Assembly (NCBI RefSeq): GCF_004912145.1 | Contig: NZ_STGT01000001.1 | Coordinates: 744,001-808,000, forward strand | Origin: Peteryoungia rhizophila | Lineage (GTDB): Bacteria; Pseudomonadota; Alphaproteobacteria; Rhizobiales; Rhizobiaceae | DNA: 64,000 bases | Direction: 5' to 3' | Shown: piece by piece, positions 7,250 to 15,673 of the stretch | Layout of the letters: each line of letters opens with the position of its first letter | Position numbering within the stretch: the stretch's first letter is position 1 | Notes under the pieces: model-generated | What the model was told of the DNA's origin: nothing | Seen by the model: the letters and a program-made list of their open reading frames with translations, nothing else | Database searches by the model: none | Position numbers and translations under genes: made by a program

Positions 7250-8344
7250 TCAGAGCTGCAAGTCAGGGCGGCGCCGGAGCGAGACGGCATTGTCTTCACT
7301 GAAGATCAGCCCCTGCCGTTCAAAGGCATTGCGGATGGCAACCAGCGATGCAGGACGGATGGTCCTCTCACCTTCCGCTTCGATCCGCCGGATCGACGAC
7401 ACGGACACGCCGGATTCGCGGGAGAGATCCTCAAGTGTCCATTGCAGCATGGCGCGTCCTGCGCGGATCTGCATGGGCGTCAGCGTCGCCTCGCCTGCGT
7501 TCTCTGATTTTCCCGTTCCGATGAAATCACTATGGCGAATGATCATGCCCAACCACTCGTGCGGGCGGGAGCCCTTGTGGATGATGGGAACCGCACGGGC
7601 GTGAAACCACTCGTATTCACCATCGGCCTTCATGATCCGATGATTGGTGACATAGGGCGCCAGGGTCGCCACGGCATGCTGCCAGGCGGCAATCACCGCG
7701 CCACGATCATCGGGGTGGAGGGCGTTTACCCAGTTGCCGTTCACCACTTCCGATTCCGGCTGCCCCGTCAACGCCGTCCAGCCATGAGAGAAGACCGGCT
7801 CTCCGCTGGCTGTCGCCCGCCACTCCATCGCCGCGATGGTGCTCACAAGTGCCCTGTAACGGCCCAGGCTCTCGTCGAGCGCCTGGCGATTTTCATGGAG
7901 CTGCGAAATATCGTTCAGGAGACCGACCGCTCTCGCCGGCCGTTGGTCTGCATCCAGCACGACTTCGGAGCGCAGACCAACCCAGCGCACCGTCCTGTCG
8001 CCGCGAATGATGCGAAAATCGCGGTTCACCGGCACGCCGGATCGGATGAGCGGCCAGATGTCCTCGCAGAGGTTTCGATCCTCCGGATGCACCTGATCGA
8101 TGAGATTCACCAAGCTGAAGTGTTTCGGGCTGTCGATGCCCATCACCCGCAAAAGTCCGGGGCTGCAGCTGCATTGTCCTGTAAGGAGATCGCAACTCCA
8201 GAAGCCGGCCGTGCCGCGCTCTTCGACCAGTTTCAGAAAATGTGCCGACGAAACGCCGGGGATCTTTCGGCTCATGGCCGAAAAGTCACCATCCGGACTG
8301 GGGTAATAATCGGCTTGGCCGGACGCTCCAAGAAAGCTGTTCAT
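7250..8344 (-). CDS. PAS-PAS-HTH (XRE-type) sensory regulator
   Basis: This 364-residue soluble protein has two PAS domains. The first spans about residues 35-150 (GFWSCDLLTGQCSCSPGLLRVMG, VHPEDRNL). The second spans about 165-280 (MEWRATASGEPVFSHGWTALTG, LHPDDRGA, ADGEYEWFHARAVPI). A C-terminal helix-turn-helix follows (MQIRAGRAMLQWTLEDLSRESGVSVSSIRRIE). The HTH resembles the Xre/SinR-like domains found in rhizobial proteins. It is therefore a one-component regulator that senses a small molecule, light or redox state through PAS and binds DNA directly. Start choice is uncertain: neither the ATG at 8344 nor the one at 8275 has a strong ribosome-binding site. It converges with the tadG-like gene and its targets are unknown. 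Confidence 0.8.
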   Translation of the reverse strand: MNSFLGASGQADYYPSPDGDFSAMSRKIPGVSSAHFLKLVEERGTAGFWSCDLLTGQCSCSPGLLRVMGIDSPKHFSLVNLIDQVHPEDRNLCEDIWPLIRSGVPVNRDFRIIRGDRTVRWVGLRSEVVLDADQRPARAVGLLNDISQLHENRQALDESLGRYRALVSTIAAMEWRATASGEPVFSHGWTALTGQPESEVVNGNWVNALHPDDRGAVIAAWQHAVATLAPYVTNHRIMKADGEYEWFHARAVPIIHKGSRPHEWLGMIIRHSDFIGTGKSENAGEATLTPMQIRAGRAMLQWTLEDLSRESGVSVSSIRRIEAEGERTIRPASLVAIRNAFERQGLIFSEDNAVSLRRRPDLQL

Positions 8345-8659
8345 TTCGTTTCAGTCTTATCCATCATGCTGCCTGCAAAAGAAGCTTCAAACATCGCGCT
8401 GGCTGGCACTTCCTCGTTCGCGGATGAACGCTAACGGTGCATGCTGTTGGGGACAAGTGGGAAGTAACACTTTGGTGACGGATGCGCACGCCGTTCGCTG
8501 TGGGGCTGACTGGCAACACCAGGCTTCCACCAGCGGTCGCTGCAATTAGACACACTGTCCCGCATTTGTCAGGAGCATTCGGAGCGCACTCTTGTGGTCC
8601 CTGCGCGATCGTGGCAGGAAACCAAAAGATAGCCGAAAGGCCGAACGAGAGAGCCCAGA
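8345..8659. other. Intergenic region between the PAS regulator and a small membrane protein gene
   Basis: About 315 bases separate two divergently oriented genes. It must contain the promoters of both. I see no RNA gene, repeat or coding frame with family resemblance. A GAGAGAG stretch just before 8660 is the likely ribosome-binding site of the small gene. Confidence 0.4.
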
Positions 8660-8830
8660 ATGTCGAACGTCATCAAGTTCGAGCGTCCGCCCGAGATCAA
8701 GCCGCCAAAGCCGAAGCGGACCCTTTCCATGACGGCACGAAGGATCCTGATCTGGGCCGGCATTGTCGCCGCATTTCTTCTCGCCTGGGGCTATTTTACA
8801 TTTTTCGGCGCAGGTGCTGCGCCCGCCTGA
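8660..8830 (+). CDS. Small single-pass membrane protein, 56 residues, proline/lysine-rich N-terminus
   Basis: The frame ATG 8660 to TGA 8828-8830 encodes 56 residues. A hydrophilic N-terminus (MSNVIKFERPPEIKPPKPKR) precedes one strong hydrophobic helix (ILIWAGIVAAFLLAWGYFTFF, about residues 29-49) and a short Gly/Ala/Pro tail. The pattern is N-in, with positive charge before the helix. Small proteins starting MSNVIKFERP-like are, in my reading, common and conserved in Rhizobiaceae, but no function is known to me. The ribosome-binding site is weak (GAGAGAG). Codon use matches neighbouring genes. It converges on the KDG kinase gene 28 bases beyond its stop. Confidence 0.72.
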   Translation: MSNVIKFERPPEIKPPKPKRTLSMTARRILIWAGIVAAFLLAWGYFTFFGAGAAPA

Positions 8831-8858
8831 CGGGTCCCTGCGCACTTGCGCCCACGCC

Positions 8859-9773
8859 TCACAACGTCGTGGCCACATTCGCGACCAGCGCACCGCGAGC
8901 GCCGATCACCCTCGACGCGAGCCGTGCTCCCGCCTTAATCGCATCCGAAGTCGACGCGCCGCAAAGCTCGGCCGCCAGATAGCCCGCGTTGAAGCTGTCT
9001 CCGGCAGCCGTGGTGTCCACCACCTGCTCGGCTGGCGGGATGGGCAGAGTGGTCATCGCTCCATCAGCGCCCTGATAGGTCACCTCTGCTGCGCCATTCT
9101 TGACGATCACGCGCCGTGCGCCTTCACCGATGTAACGCCTGACAGTGGCTGCGGGATCGCGGTCACCGAACCAGGTCGCCTCGTCCTCAAAGGACGGGAG
9201 GCAGAGATCGCTGATGGCTGCTGCGCGGTGGATCCAGCCGCGCATGGTTTCGGGATTGTCCCAGAGACGGGGCCTGAGATTGGGATCGAAGACGACCGTG
9301 CCGCCCCGGCCGGCAAACTGGCTCAATGCCTCGATCAGCGCGATGCGATCCTGGTTCGGCAGGATCGCCAGCGTGATGCCGGACCAGTAAGCCAAATCGG
9401 CGCCTTCAAGCGCGCGGGCCAAGGTCGCGGGGTCGCTTGCAAGCTGCCTGGCGGCACTGTCGTTGCGCCAATAGGTGAAGCTGCGTTCGCCATCCTTCAG
9501 CGTGATGTGGTAGAGGCCGATTGTCTTGTCGGCGAGACGGCGAATGTGGTCCGTTCCAATGCCTTCGCCGTTGAGAAATTCCACCATCCGACCGGACAAC
9601 CCGTCCGTACCGACTGCTGAGACGTAGTCGACTTGCCAGTCAGAACCCAAGCTTTGGCGCAAGTAGTAGGCGGTGTTCAGCGTATCGCCCGCGAACCCCA
9701 TGCCAAGGGTGCCGGGCGTGCCGGTTTCCGAAAGTTCCCCCATACATTCGCCGATCGACACGATCCGTCCCAT
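8859..9773 (-). CDS. kdgK: 2-dehydro-3-deoxygluconokinase (PfkB family)
   Basis: This 304-residue cytoplasmic sugar kinase of the PfkB/ribokinase family phosphorylates 2-keto-3-deoxygluconate to KDPG for the Entner-Doudoroff route. It starts MGRIVSIGECMGEL, carries the substrate region MGFAGDTLNTAYYL, and ends with the PfkB signature DTTAAGDSFNAGYLAAEL, whose aspartate is the catalytic base. GECMGEL and GDTLNTAYYLR are typical of KdgK. The ATG at 9773 is chosen because GGGAGGGC lies six bases upstream; an in-frame ATG at 9797 would add eight residues that contain this site. It stands alone, with no uronate-catabolism genes nearby. Another PfkB sugar kinase is possible but less likely. Confidence 0.85.
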   Translation of the reverse strand: MGRIVSIGECMGELSETGTPGTLGMGFAGDTLNTAYYLRQSLGSDWQVDYVSAVGTDGLSGRMVEFLNGEGIGTDHIRRLADKTIGLYHITLKDGERSFTYWRNDSAARQLASDPATLARALEGADLAYWSGITLAILPNQDRIALIEALSQFAGRGGTVVFDPNLRPRLWDNPETMRGWIHRAAAISDLCLPSFEDEATWFGDRDPAATVRRYIGEGARRVIVKNGAAEVTYQGADGAMTTLPIPPAEQVVDTTAAGDSFNAGYLAAELCGASTSDAIKAGARLASRVIGARGALVANVATTL

Positions 9774-9961
9774 GCCTTGCCCTCCCGTTTTTCTCATTCC
9801 GCTTAGCGCGCCAGCCTTCCGCCGTCGACGGGGATTTGTGAGATTCTGGCGAAGGGCCGGCCAGTTTTCAAAGATTGTCGATGAAGTGCCGGATCGGCCT
9901 GGCCGATACAGCGCCGGTCAGCCGAGCCCGCTTTGCAACAGGCGTCAAAACAAGTGCGCCG

Positions 9962-10765
9962 TCACTTCTCTGCGCAGATGGCGTAGCGGTGCTGCGTGGC
10001 CCGCTCCAAGCCCTTGAAGAAGGAGAAATTCTTGCGCTGCGCCCGGTGGATCGCGCCCATGTCCTGGTCGATCGTGACCTTGGAAAAACCGGCTTCCCTC
10101 AAAAGCTCCGCTACCGCGCTGGCATGAGCGCCGTTGGAGAAATGCACGCGCGAGAGGATGCTGCTGTGCGTCGCCGCCATTTCGGAATTCGGCGCGCCGT
10201 GCAAGGCATCCTTGGCGAGACCAATACGGCTTGCCCAGGCTGTGAACCGCTTCATCATCCTTGTCAGCATCGACGTGTTGACGAAGTCGCCGTCTACGAT
10301 CAGCACCTTGCCGCCTGTTTTCAGCACGCGGTGCCACTCCCTGAAGCAGGCGAGCGGATCGACCAGGGTCCAGACGAGATGACGATTGGTAATCACGTCG
10401 TAGGTATCATCGGATTCCATGGTCCGCTCGGCGTCGCCCAGCAGGAAGCGGATCTCGCGGCCCCGGGCCTTGGCCTTCGCCCGCGCCCGTTCGAGCATGG
10501 GTTCGGCCCAATCCAGTCCGGTGACCTTGAAGCCGAGATCGTCCAGAAGGTGGGAGACGACCGCCGTGCCACAGGCAAGATCGAGTGCGGCGCGCCCCTC
10601 TCCCTGCCCCAGGTGTTTACGCAACAAAGCGTGCCAAGCCGCTCTTTCGTCTTCGGAGAAGATCTCGTGACCGGGCTGGGTGTCGAAGGTTTCTGCCCGG
10701 AGCGACCAATAGGCCTTGATCTCGTCACGCAGGTCACGATTGGGAATGGAGCTAACGGCTTGCAC
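9962..10765 (-). CDS. Class I SAM-dependent methyltransferase, adjacent to iron uptake operon
   Basis: This 267-residue protein has a Methyltransf_11/25-type fold. Motif I is LDLACGTAVVSHLL near residue 62, then VTGLDWAEPMLERARAKA, FLLGDAERT and a post-motif VLKTGGKVLIVDGDFV. The N-terminal IKAYWSLRAETFDTQPGHEIF is typical of a rhizobial subgroup encoded beside iron-siderophore ABC genes. The GTG at 10765 is the only reasonable start before motif I, but its ribosome-binding site is weak. It is divergent from the binding protein gene, and the 116-base gap holds an iron box, so both may be iron-repressed. The methyl acceptor is unknown; a siderophore, tetrapyrrole or metabolite breakdown role is conceivable. 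Confidence 0.8.
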   Translation of the reverse strand: MQAVSSIPNRDLRDEIKAYWSLRAETFDTQPGHEIFSEDERAAWHALLRKHLGQGEGRAALDLACGTAVVSHLLDDLGFKVTGLDWAEPMLERARAKAKARGREIRFLLGDAERTMESDDTYDVITNRHLVWTLVDPLACFREWHRVLKTGGKVLIVDGDFVNTSMLTRMMKRFTAWASRIGLAKDALHGAPNSEMAATHSSILSRVHFSNGAHASAVAELLREAGFSKVTIDQDMGAIHRAQRKNFSFFKGLERATQHRYAICAEK

Positions 10766-10795
10766 AGGCTGGATCTTTCGGAACAGTTCGATGAG

Positions 10796-10812
10796 GCTGG
10801 AACACTTCTAAA
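10796..10812. promoter_or_regulatory. ICE-like (Irr) box, degenerate
   Basis: GCTGGAA-CAC-TTCTAAA matches the Irr iron-control element TTTAGAA-N3-TTCTAAA perfectly in the right half and at four of seven positions in the left. It lies 11 bases from the IRO box. Assignment is tentative. Confidence 0.35.
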
Positions 10813-10822
10813 AGATATTTCT

Positions 10823-10837
10823 TGACTGGGAAAGTCA
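10823..10837. promoter_or_regulatory. IRO box (RirA-type iron operator)
   Basis: TGACTGGGAAAGTCA has the form TGA-N9-TCA, the iron-responsive operator bound by RirA in Rhizobium and related genera. It is in the divergent promoter region between the methyltransferase and the iron importer, 45 bases before the importer start. Iron repression of the importer, and perhaps of both sides, is inferred. Confidence 0.7.
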
Positions 10838-10881
10838 TAAAATCATAGTGCACGCCATTATCACAAACAGGAGAACTTACC

Positions 10882-12021
10882 GTGTTCAAGATGAAGAGGG
10901 TGGCGTCAGCCGCCGCGGTTTCGCTCGTCCTTTTTTCGGGCGTCGCGCTGGCCGGCGAGACGGTGAAGATCAAGGACATCACGGGCCGCGAAGTGGAAGT
11001 CAGCGTGCCGGTGGAGCGCGTCATTCTGGGTGAAGGTCGCCAGATCTATTTCACCGCCGCCCTCGACACCGACAATCCCTTCGGCCGCGTCATCGGCTGG
11101 CGTGACGACTTCAAGAAGGCCGACCTCGACGGCTACAACATCTACCTGAAGAAATATCCGGAGATGGAGAAGATCCCGACCTTCGGCGGCATGAAGGACG
11201 GCACCTTCGACATCGAGCAGGCAGTCGCGCTGAAGCCCGACGTCATCATCATGAACACGGAAGCGAAATCGGCGACCGAAGAGAGCGGCTATATCGAGAA
11301 GCTCGCCGCCGTCGGCATCCCACTCGTCTATATCGACTTCCGCGAAAAGCCGATGGAGAACACCGACGATTCCATGCGCATCATCGGCAAGCTGTTCGGC
11401 AAGGAAGAGCGCGCCGAAGAATTCGTGACATTCCACGACGAACAGATCGCCAAGGTCACGGATGTGCTGGCCAAGCAGGCGGACCTCAAGAAGCCGGTTG
11501 TCTTCATGGAACGCGCCGGCGGCTATTCCGACGATTGCTGCATGTCTTTCGGCAACGAGAATTTCGGCAAGATGGTCGAGCTCGCCGGCGGCGTGAACAT
11601 GGCGAAGGACTTCATCCCGGGGACCTTCGGCACCGTCAATCCGGAACAGATCATCGCCTCGAACCCCGACCAGGTCATCGTCACCGGCTCCAACTGGGAA
11701 CTCTATGTCCCCGGCGGCAAGTGGGTCGGCGTCGGCCCGGGTGCTGACAAGGCTGAAGCAGCCCGCAAGCTCTCCGAGCTGATGAAGCGTCCCGGTTTTA
11801 CCGACATCAAGGCGGTTCAGGACGGCAATGTTCACGCCATCTGGCACCAGTTCTACAACAGCCCCTACCAGTTCGTCGCAGTTCAGCAGATCGCCAAGTG
11901 GCTGCATCCGGATCTCTTCAAGGATGTCGATGCCGACGCCACGTTCAAGGAAATGCACGAGCGCTTCCTGCCGGTCGATTACCACCCAGGCTACTTCGCC
12001 TCGGTGAAGGCCGGGTCCTGA
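10882..12021 (+). CDS. Iron-siderophore/heme-type ABC substrate-binding protein 1
   Basis: This 379-residue periplasmic protein has a signal peptide (VASAAAVSLVLFSGVALAG) followed by a class III (FecB/TroA-like) fold: VKIKDITGREVEVSVPVERVI, GWRDDFKKADLDGY, LKPDVIIMNTEA and the C-terminal LHPDLF. A conserved DDCCMSFG stretch is shared with the next gene and is unusual for siderophore-binding proteins. The GTG at 10882 has AGGAG eight bases upstream; an ATG at 10891 is further from that site. It is first in a four-gene operon preceded by a RirA-type iron box. The ligand, a ferric siderophore or other chelate, is not predictable. Confidence 0.87.
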   Translation: MFKMKRVASAAAVSLVLFSGVALAGETVKIKDITGREVEVSVPVERVILGEGRQIYFTAALDTDNPFGRVIGWRDDFKKADLDGYNIYLKKYPEMEKIPTFGGMKDGTFDIEQAVALKPDVIIMNTEAKSATEESGYIEKLAAVGIPLVYIDFREKPMENTDDSMRIIGKLFGKEERAEEFVTFHDEQIAKVTDVLAKQADLKKPVVFMERAGGYSDDCCMSFGNENFGKMVELAGGVNMAKDFIPGTFGTVNPEQIIASNPDQVIVTGSNWELYVPGGKWVGVGPGADKAEAARKLSELMKRPGFTDIKAVQDGNVHAIWHQFYNSPYQFVAVQQIAKWLHPDLFKDVDADATFKEMHERFLPVDYHPGYFASVKAGS

Positions 12022-12029
12022 CAAACCAA

Positions 12030-12054
12030 CCGGCGCCTCGCCCAGGGGCGCCGG
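12030..12054 (+). terminator. Intercistronic GC-rich hairpin between the two binding-protein genes
   Basis: CCGGCGCC (12030-12037) and GGCGCCGG (12047-12054) form a perfect stem with a nine-base loop. It is followed by ATTTCC rather than a T-run, so it more likely attenuates transcription or protects the upstream mRNA than fully terminates. This would give more binding protein 1 than downstream products. Confidence 0.5.
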
Positions 12055-12078
12055 ATTTCCTGCAAGGAAGACAGACTG

Positions 12079-13212
12079 ATGTTGACCAAGTTATTCGGGG
12101 CGTTGATCGCCCTTTCAACCGTTATGGTGCCCCCGCTCTCGGCGGCGGAGATCACCGACATTGCCGGACGCAAGGTCGAGATCGATCTGCCGGCCAAGCG
12201 CGTGCTGGTCGGCGAAGCTCGCCAGATCCATACGATCGCGGCACTCACCGGCGACCAACTGCTCGACAAGATCGTCGGCTGGAGAGATGACTTCTTCTCC
12301 AAGGATGCCGACAGTTACACGGCCTATTCGGAGCGCTTTCCGGCAATCGCCGATTTGCCCCGCTTCGGCTACGTGCCGAACAACACCTTCGACCTCGAGG
12401 CAGCAATTGCCCTTGCTCCCGACGTGATCACGCTCAATCTGGAATCGCAGAAGGTCGCGGTCGAGAGCGGCATCGAGGAAAAGGCCGCCGCAGCCGGCAT
12501 CGCCATCGTCTATGTCGATTTCCGGGTCGATGCGAACAAGAACAGCGAAGACAGCATCCGGATCCTCGGCCAGATCTTCGGTGCCGACGCCAAGGCCGAG
12601 GAATTTATCGCCTATCGCCGGAAACAGGTAGCGCTGGTCGTCGACCGGCTCGCCCAGGCTCAGAACCTCGTCCGCCCGAAGGTCTTCATCGAGCGCGCAC
12701 CCGGCAATGACGGAGAGAATGGTTGCTGCCGAAGCTTTGGCCCTTACAATTTCGGCGAGATGGTCGAACAGGCCGGCGGTCGTAACATTGCCGCCGATGT
12801 TATCAAGACCACGTTCGGCAATCTCAATCTCGAACAGCTCATCGTCGACAGTCCCGATCACTACATCGCCACCGGATCCAACTGGGCGGCGGAATCCAAG
12901 ACGCTGCGCTTCGTGCATGTCGGGCGCGGCGCCGACCTTCAGGTAGCCCGTTCCAAGCTTTCCACACTGGTGGCACGCACCGGGTTCGGCGAACTGAAGG
13001 CCGTGAAGACGGGCGAGGTCCATGCGGTCTGGCACCAGTTCTACGGCGTACCCTATGAGTTCGTCGCCATTCAGCAGTTCGCGAAGTGGTTCCATCCTGA
13101 CCTGTTCGCCGACCTCGATCCCGAGGCGACCTTCGAGGAGTTTCACAAGACATTCCTGCCGGTCGCTTACAAGCCAGGTTACTTCGTCTCGCTGAACGAG
13201 GAGACACACTGA
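12079..13212 (+). CDS. Iron-siderophore/heme-type ABC substrate-binding protein 2 (paralogue of the preceding gene)
   Basis: This 377-residue protein has a signal peptide (LTKLFGALIALSTVMVPPLSAAE) and the same layout as its neighbour: ITDIAGRKVEIDLPAKRVLVG, GWRDDFFSKDADSY, APDVITLNLES, GCCRSFGPYNFGEMVEQAGG, HAVWHQFYGVPYEFVAIQQF and FHPDLF. The two clearly arose by tandem duplication but have diverged widely, so they probably bind different chelates or stereoisomers while sharing the downstream permease and ATPase. It lies 57 bases after the first gene, behind a hairpin, and its stop overlaps the permease start by one base (TGATG). Confidence 0.86.
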   Translation: MLTKLFGALIALSTVMVPPLSAAEITDIAGRKVEIDLPAKRVLVGEARQIHTIAALTGDQLLDKIVGWRDDFFSKDADSYTAYSERFPAIADLPRFGYVPNNTFDLEAAIALAPDVITLNLESQKVAVESGIEEKAAAAGIAIVYVDFRVDANKNSEDSIRILGQIFGADAKAEEFIAYRRKQVALVVDRLAQAQNLVRPKVFIERAPGNDGENGCCRSFGPYNFGEMVEQAGGRNIAADVIKTTFGNLNLEQLIVDSPDHYIATGSNWAAESKTLRFVHVGRGADLQVARSKLSTLVARTGFGELKAVKTGEVHAVWHQFYGVPYEFVAIQQFAKWFHPDLFADLDPEATFEEFHKTFLPVAYKPGYFVSLNEETH

Positions 13213-14279
13213 TGGCCATTGCCGCCGAAGCTCCCGATCTGGCCCTGGGCCGCGAACGCTACCGCGCCATCGCGGCCAAACGGATGGGCATTCTCTGCCT
13301 GCTGTTCCTCGCCCTTCTGCTCAGCGTAGCAGTCGACATGGCCTATGGCCCTGCCCGCTACACACTCTCAGAAGTCGTTGCCACGATCTGGGATCCCGCA
13401 TCTGCAGGCAACCAGCTTCGCGTGGTCATCTGGGACATCCGCATGCCGATCGCGCTGATGGCGGTCACCGTCGGTGCGTGCCTGTCGCTCGCCGGCGCGC
13501 AGATGCAGACGATCCTCGCCAATCCGCTCGCCTCCCCGTTCACGCTCGGCATATCCGCTGCGGCCGGATTCGGCGCGGCGCTCGGGCTGGTCGCGGGTGT
13601 CGCCGTCTTCCCGGCTGCCGTGCAGTACATGGTGCCGATCAACGCCTTCCTGATGGCGATGCTTGCCTCGCTCTTTATCTACGGCGTATCGACCATGCGC
13701 GGCGTGACCGTCGAGACCATCGTTCTGCTCGGCATAGCGCTCGTCTTCACCTTCAATGCGCTGCTGTCGCTGCTCGAATATCTCGCCTCGGAACAGGCAC
13801 TCGCGGCCGTCGTCTTCTGGACCATGGGTTCGCTGACCAAGGCGACCTGGGGCAAGGTGGCTGTGACCTTCGCAGTCCTCGTCTTCAGCGTGCCGCTGTT
13901 TGCACGCCGCGCCTGGGCGCTGACGGCACTGCGACTGGGGGACGACAAGGCTGCATCGTTCGGTGTCAACGTGCGGGCGCTCCGGCTGGAAACCATGCTG
14001 CTTGTCAGCCTGCTTGCCGCGATCCCGGTCTCCTTCGTCGGCACCATCGGCTTCATCGGCCTTGTCGGTCCACATATCGCCCGCATGCTGCTCGGCGAAG
14101 ATCAGCGCTTCTTCCTGCCCGGCTCCATCCTTTGCGGCGCTCTGCTGCTTTCGGTGACCTCAGTCGTCTCGAAGATGTTGATCCCCGGCGCGATCATGCC
14201 GATCGGCGTGATCACGGCACTCGTGGGCGTGCCCTTCTTCTTCTCTCTCATCTTCACCAACAGGAGGCGCGCATGGTAG
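13212..14279 (+). CDS. FecCD-family iron ABC transporter permease
   Basis: This 355-residue inner-membrane protein has about ten hydrophobic segments typical of the BtuC/FecCD fold. It contains RMPIALMAVTVGACLSLAGA, NPLASPFTLGISAAAGFGAAL, MGSLTKATWG and the C-terminal GTIGFIGLVGPHIARMLLG that contacts the ATPase. It would work as a homodimer because no second permease gene is present. The ATG at 13212 overlaps the upstream stop in TGATG, and its stop overlaps the ATPase start, so expression is coupled. It imports ferric chelates delivered by the two upstream binding proteins. The class is secure; the ligand is not. Confidence 0.9.
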   Translation: MAIAAEAPDLALGRERYRAIAAKRMGILCLLFLALLLSVAVDMAYGPARYTLSEVVATIWDPASAGNQLRVVIWDIRMPIALMAVTVGACLSLAGAQMQTILANPLASPFTLGISAAAGFGAALGLVAGVAVFPAAVQYMVPINAFLMAMLASLFIYGVSTMRGVTVETIVLLGIALVFTFNALLSLLEYLASEQALAAVVFWTMGSLTKATWGKVAVTFAVLVFSVPLFARRAWALTALRLGDDKAASFGVNVRALRLETMLLVSLLAAIPVSFVGTIGFIGLVGPHIARMLLGEDQRFFLPGSILCGALLLSVTSVVSKMLIPGAIMPIGVITALVGVPFFFSLIFTNRRRAW

Positions 14280-15025
14280 CCCTCAGGCTAGAAGCGGTAG
14301 GTGCGCAATATGGCCGCCACCGCGTCTTCAGCGACATCACCACCGGTGACATTGCAGGCGGCGCGCTGACGGCCGTGATCGGCCCCAATGCCGCGGGCAA
14401 ATCGACGCTGTTCAAGCGGATCGCCGGACTGCTCAAGGGAGCAGGCGTGGTCCATCTCTCCGGCGAAGAAAGTCTGCGGCCGATCTGTTACATGCCGCAG
14501 GACACCGGCGCCAATGCGGTGCTCACCGTCTATGAGAGCGTGCTTCTCGCCTCCAAGCAGGGATCGGGCTGGAAGGTTGCAGACGGCGAGCTTATCGAGA
14601 TCGACCGCATCCTGGCTTCGCTCAGGATTTCAGACCTCGCGTTCCGCGATCTCGGCGAACTCTCCGGCGGACAGCGCCAGCTGGTGGCCATTGCCCAGGC
14701 GCTCGTGCGCAAGCCCGAAGTGCTCTTGATGGACGAACCGACGTCGGCGCTCGACCTTTTCCGCCAGATCGAAGTCCTGCAGTTCATGCGAGAGCTTGCA
14801 GGCCAAAGCGGCATTGCGATCCTGATCGCTCTGCATGATCTCAATCATGCCATGCGGTACTGCGAACATGCGCTGGTCGTCGCCGACGGGCGGCTCGTCG
14901 CGAGCGGTGCGACTGGCGATGTGATCACCCCTTCTCTGCTTCGGGATGTGTACCGGGTCGATGCCCGCATCGAGGCCTGCACACAAGGGCGGCCTCTCGT
15001 CATCGTGGACGCGGCCTTGGCATAA
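14273..15025 (+). CDS. FecE-type iron ABC transporter ATPase
   Basis: This 250-residue ATPase begins MVALRLEAVGAQYGRH. Walker A is GPNAAGKST, the Q-loop region is MPQDTGANAVLTVYE, the signature is LSGGQRQLVAIAQAL and Walker B is VLLMDEPTSALD. The start is ATG 14273, overlapping the permease stop (14277-14279) and preceded by CAGGAGG; a longer upstream open frame is only a shadow of the permease. It energises the FecCD-type importer on the inner membrane. It ends the operon; the next gene (YitT) is on the other strand and converges 18 bases beyond. Confidence 0.9.
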   Translation: MVALRLEAVGAQYGRHRVFSDITTGDIAGGALTAVIGPNAAGKSTLFKRIAGLLKGAGVVHLSGEESLRPICYMPQDTGANAVLTVYESVLLASKQGSGWKVADGELIEIDRILASLRISDLAFRDLGELSGGQRQLVAIAQALVRKPEVLLMDEPTSALDLFRQIEVLQFMRELAGQSGIAILIALHDLNHAMRYCEHALVVADGRLVASGATGDVITPSLLRDVYRVDARIEACTQGRPLVIVDAALA

Positions 15026-15042
15026 GCCAGAGCCGCCCAAGC

Positions 15043-15669
15043 TCAGCTCAGCCCCATGTAGCGTCCGGGCTTATGATTGATCGCGAGGATCAGATTGGCG
15101 ATGGCAGCGCCCAGAACGGATAGGGCCAGGCGATCGGCTGGAAGGACGAAGAAGGCTGTCGCGAGGATCGCAAGGTCTACCCCAAGCTGGAAATAGCCGG
15201 CGCGAAGGCCGGTTTTTTCCTGGAGATACATGGCCAGTATATTGATGCCGCCGAGACCCGTGCGATGGCGGAACAGCATCAGCAAGCCCGTTCCGATCAA
15301 GCCGCCGCCGATGACAGTCGCATAGAGCGGGTCGAGATGGGAAAAGTCGATCCACTGGCTGTTCAGCTTCGACAGGATCGAAACGAGCGCCACGGCCGTG
15401 AAAGTCCTCAAGGTGAAGGCCCAGCCCATGCGTTTTACCGCCAGGATGTAGAAGGGCAGATTGACGATGAAGAAGATCAGGCCAAAGCCCCAGCCGCTGA
15501 CATAGGATAGCAGCAGCGCGAGGCCCGCACTGGAACCGACCGTCAGCATGGTCTCGGTATAGATCAGCGTTCCCAGCGAGACGAACATGGTGCCGGAGAT
15601 CATCGCGAGCACGTCTTCATAGAGGCGGTGGCGCTCGGCGCCCGCCTGGGTCACGGTTGTGGTGGTCAT
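15043..15669 (-). CDS. YitT family membrane protein (DUF161)
   Basis: This 208-residue integral membrane protein has five or six hydrophobic segments. It contains VSLGTLIYTETMLTVGSSAGLALLLSY, FFIVNLPFYILAVKRMGW and MLFRHRTGLGGINILAMYLQEKTGLRAGYFQ, which identify the YitT/YczE-like DUF161 family. No C-terminal DUF2179 domain follows. The biochemical role of the family is not established; a transporter is often suspected. It sits immediately downstream (4 bases) of the aromatic aminotransferase gene on the same strand, so the two probably share a transcript, and a role in amino-acid or keto-acid traffic is possible but unproven. Confidence 0.82.
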   Translation of the reverse strand: MTTTTVTQAGAERHRLYEDVLAMISGTMFVSLGTLIYTETMLTVGSSAGLALLLSYVSGWGFGLIFFIVNLPFYILAVKRMGWAFTLRTFTAVALVSILSKLNSQWIDFSHLDPLYATVIGGGLIGTGLLMLFRHRTGLGGINILAMYLQEKTGLRAGYFQLGVDLAILATAFFVLPADRLALSVLGAAIANLILAINHKPGRYMGLS

Positions 15670-15673
15670 GGTT

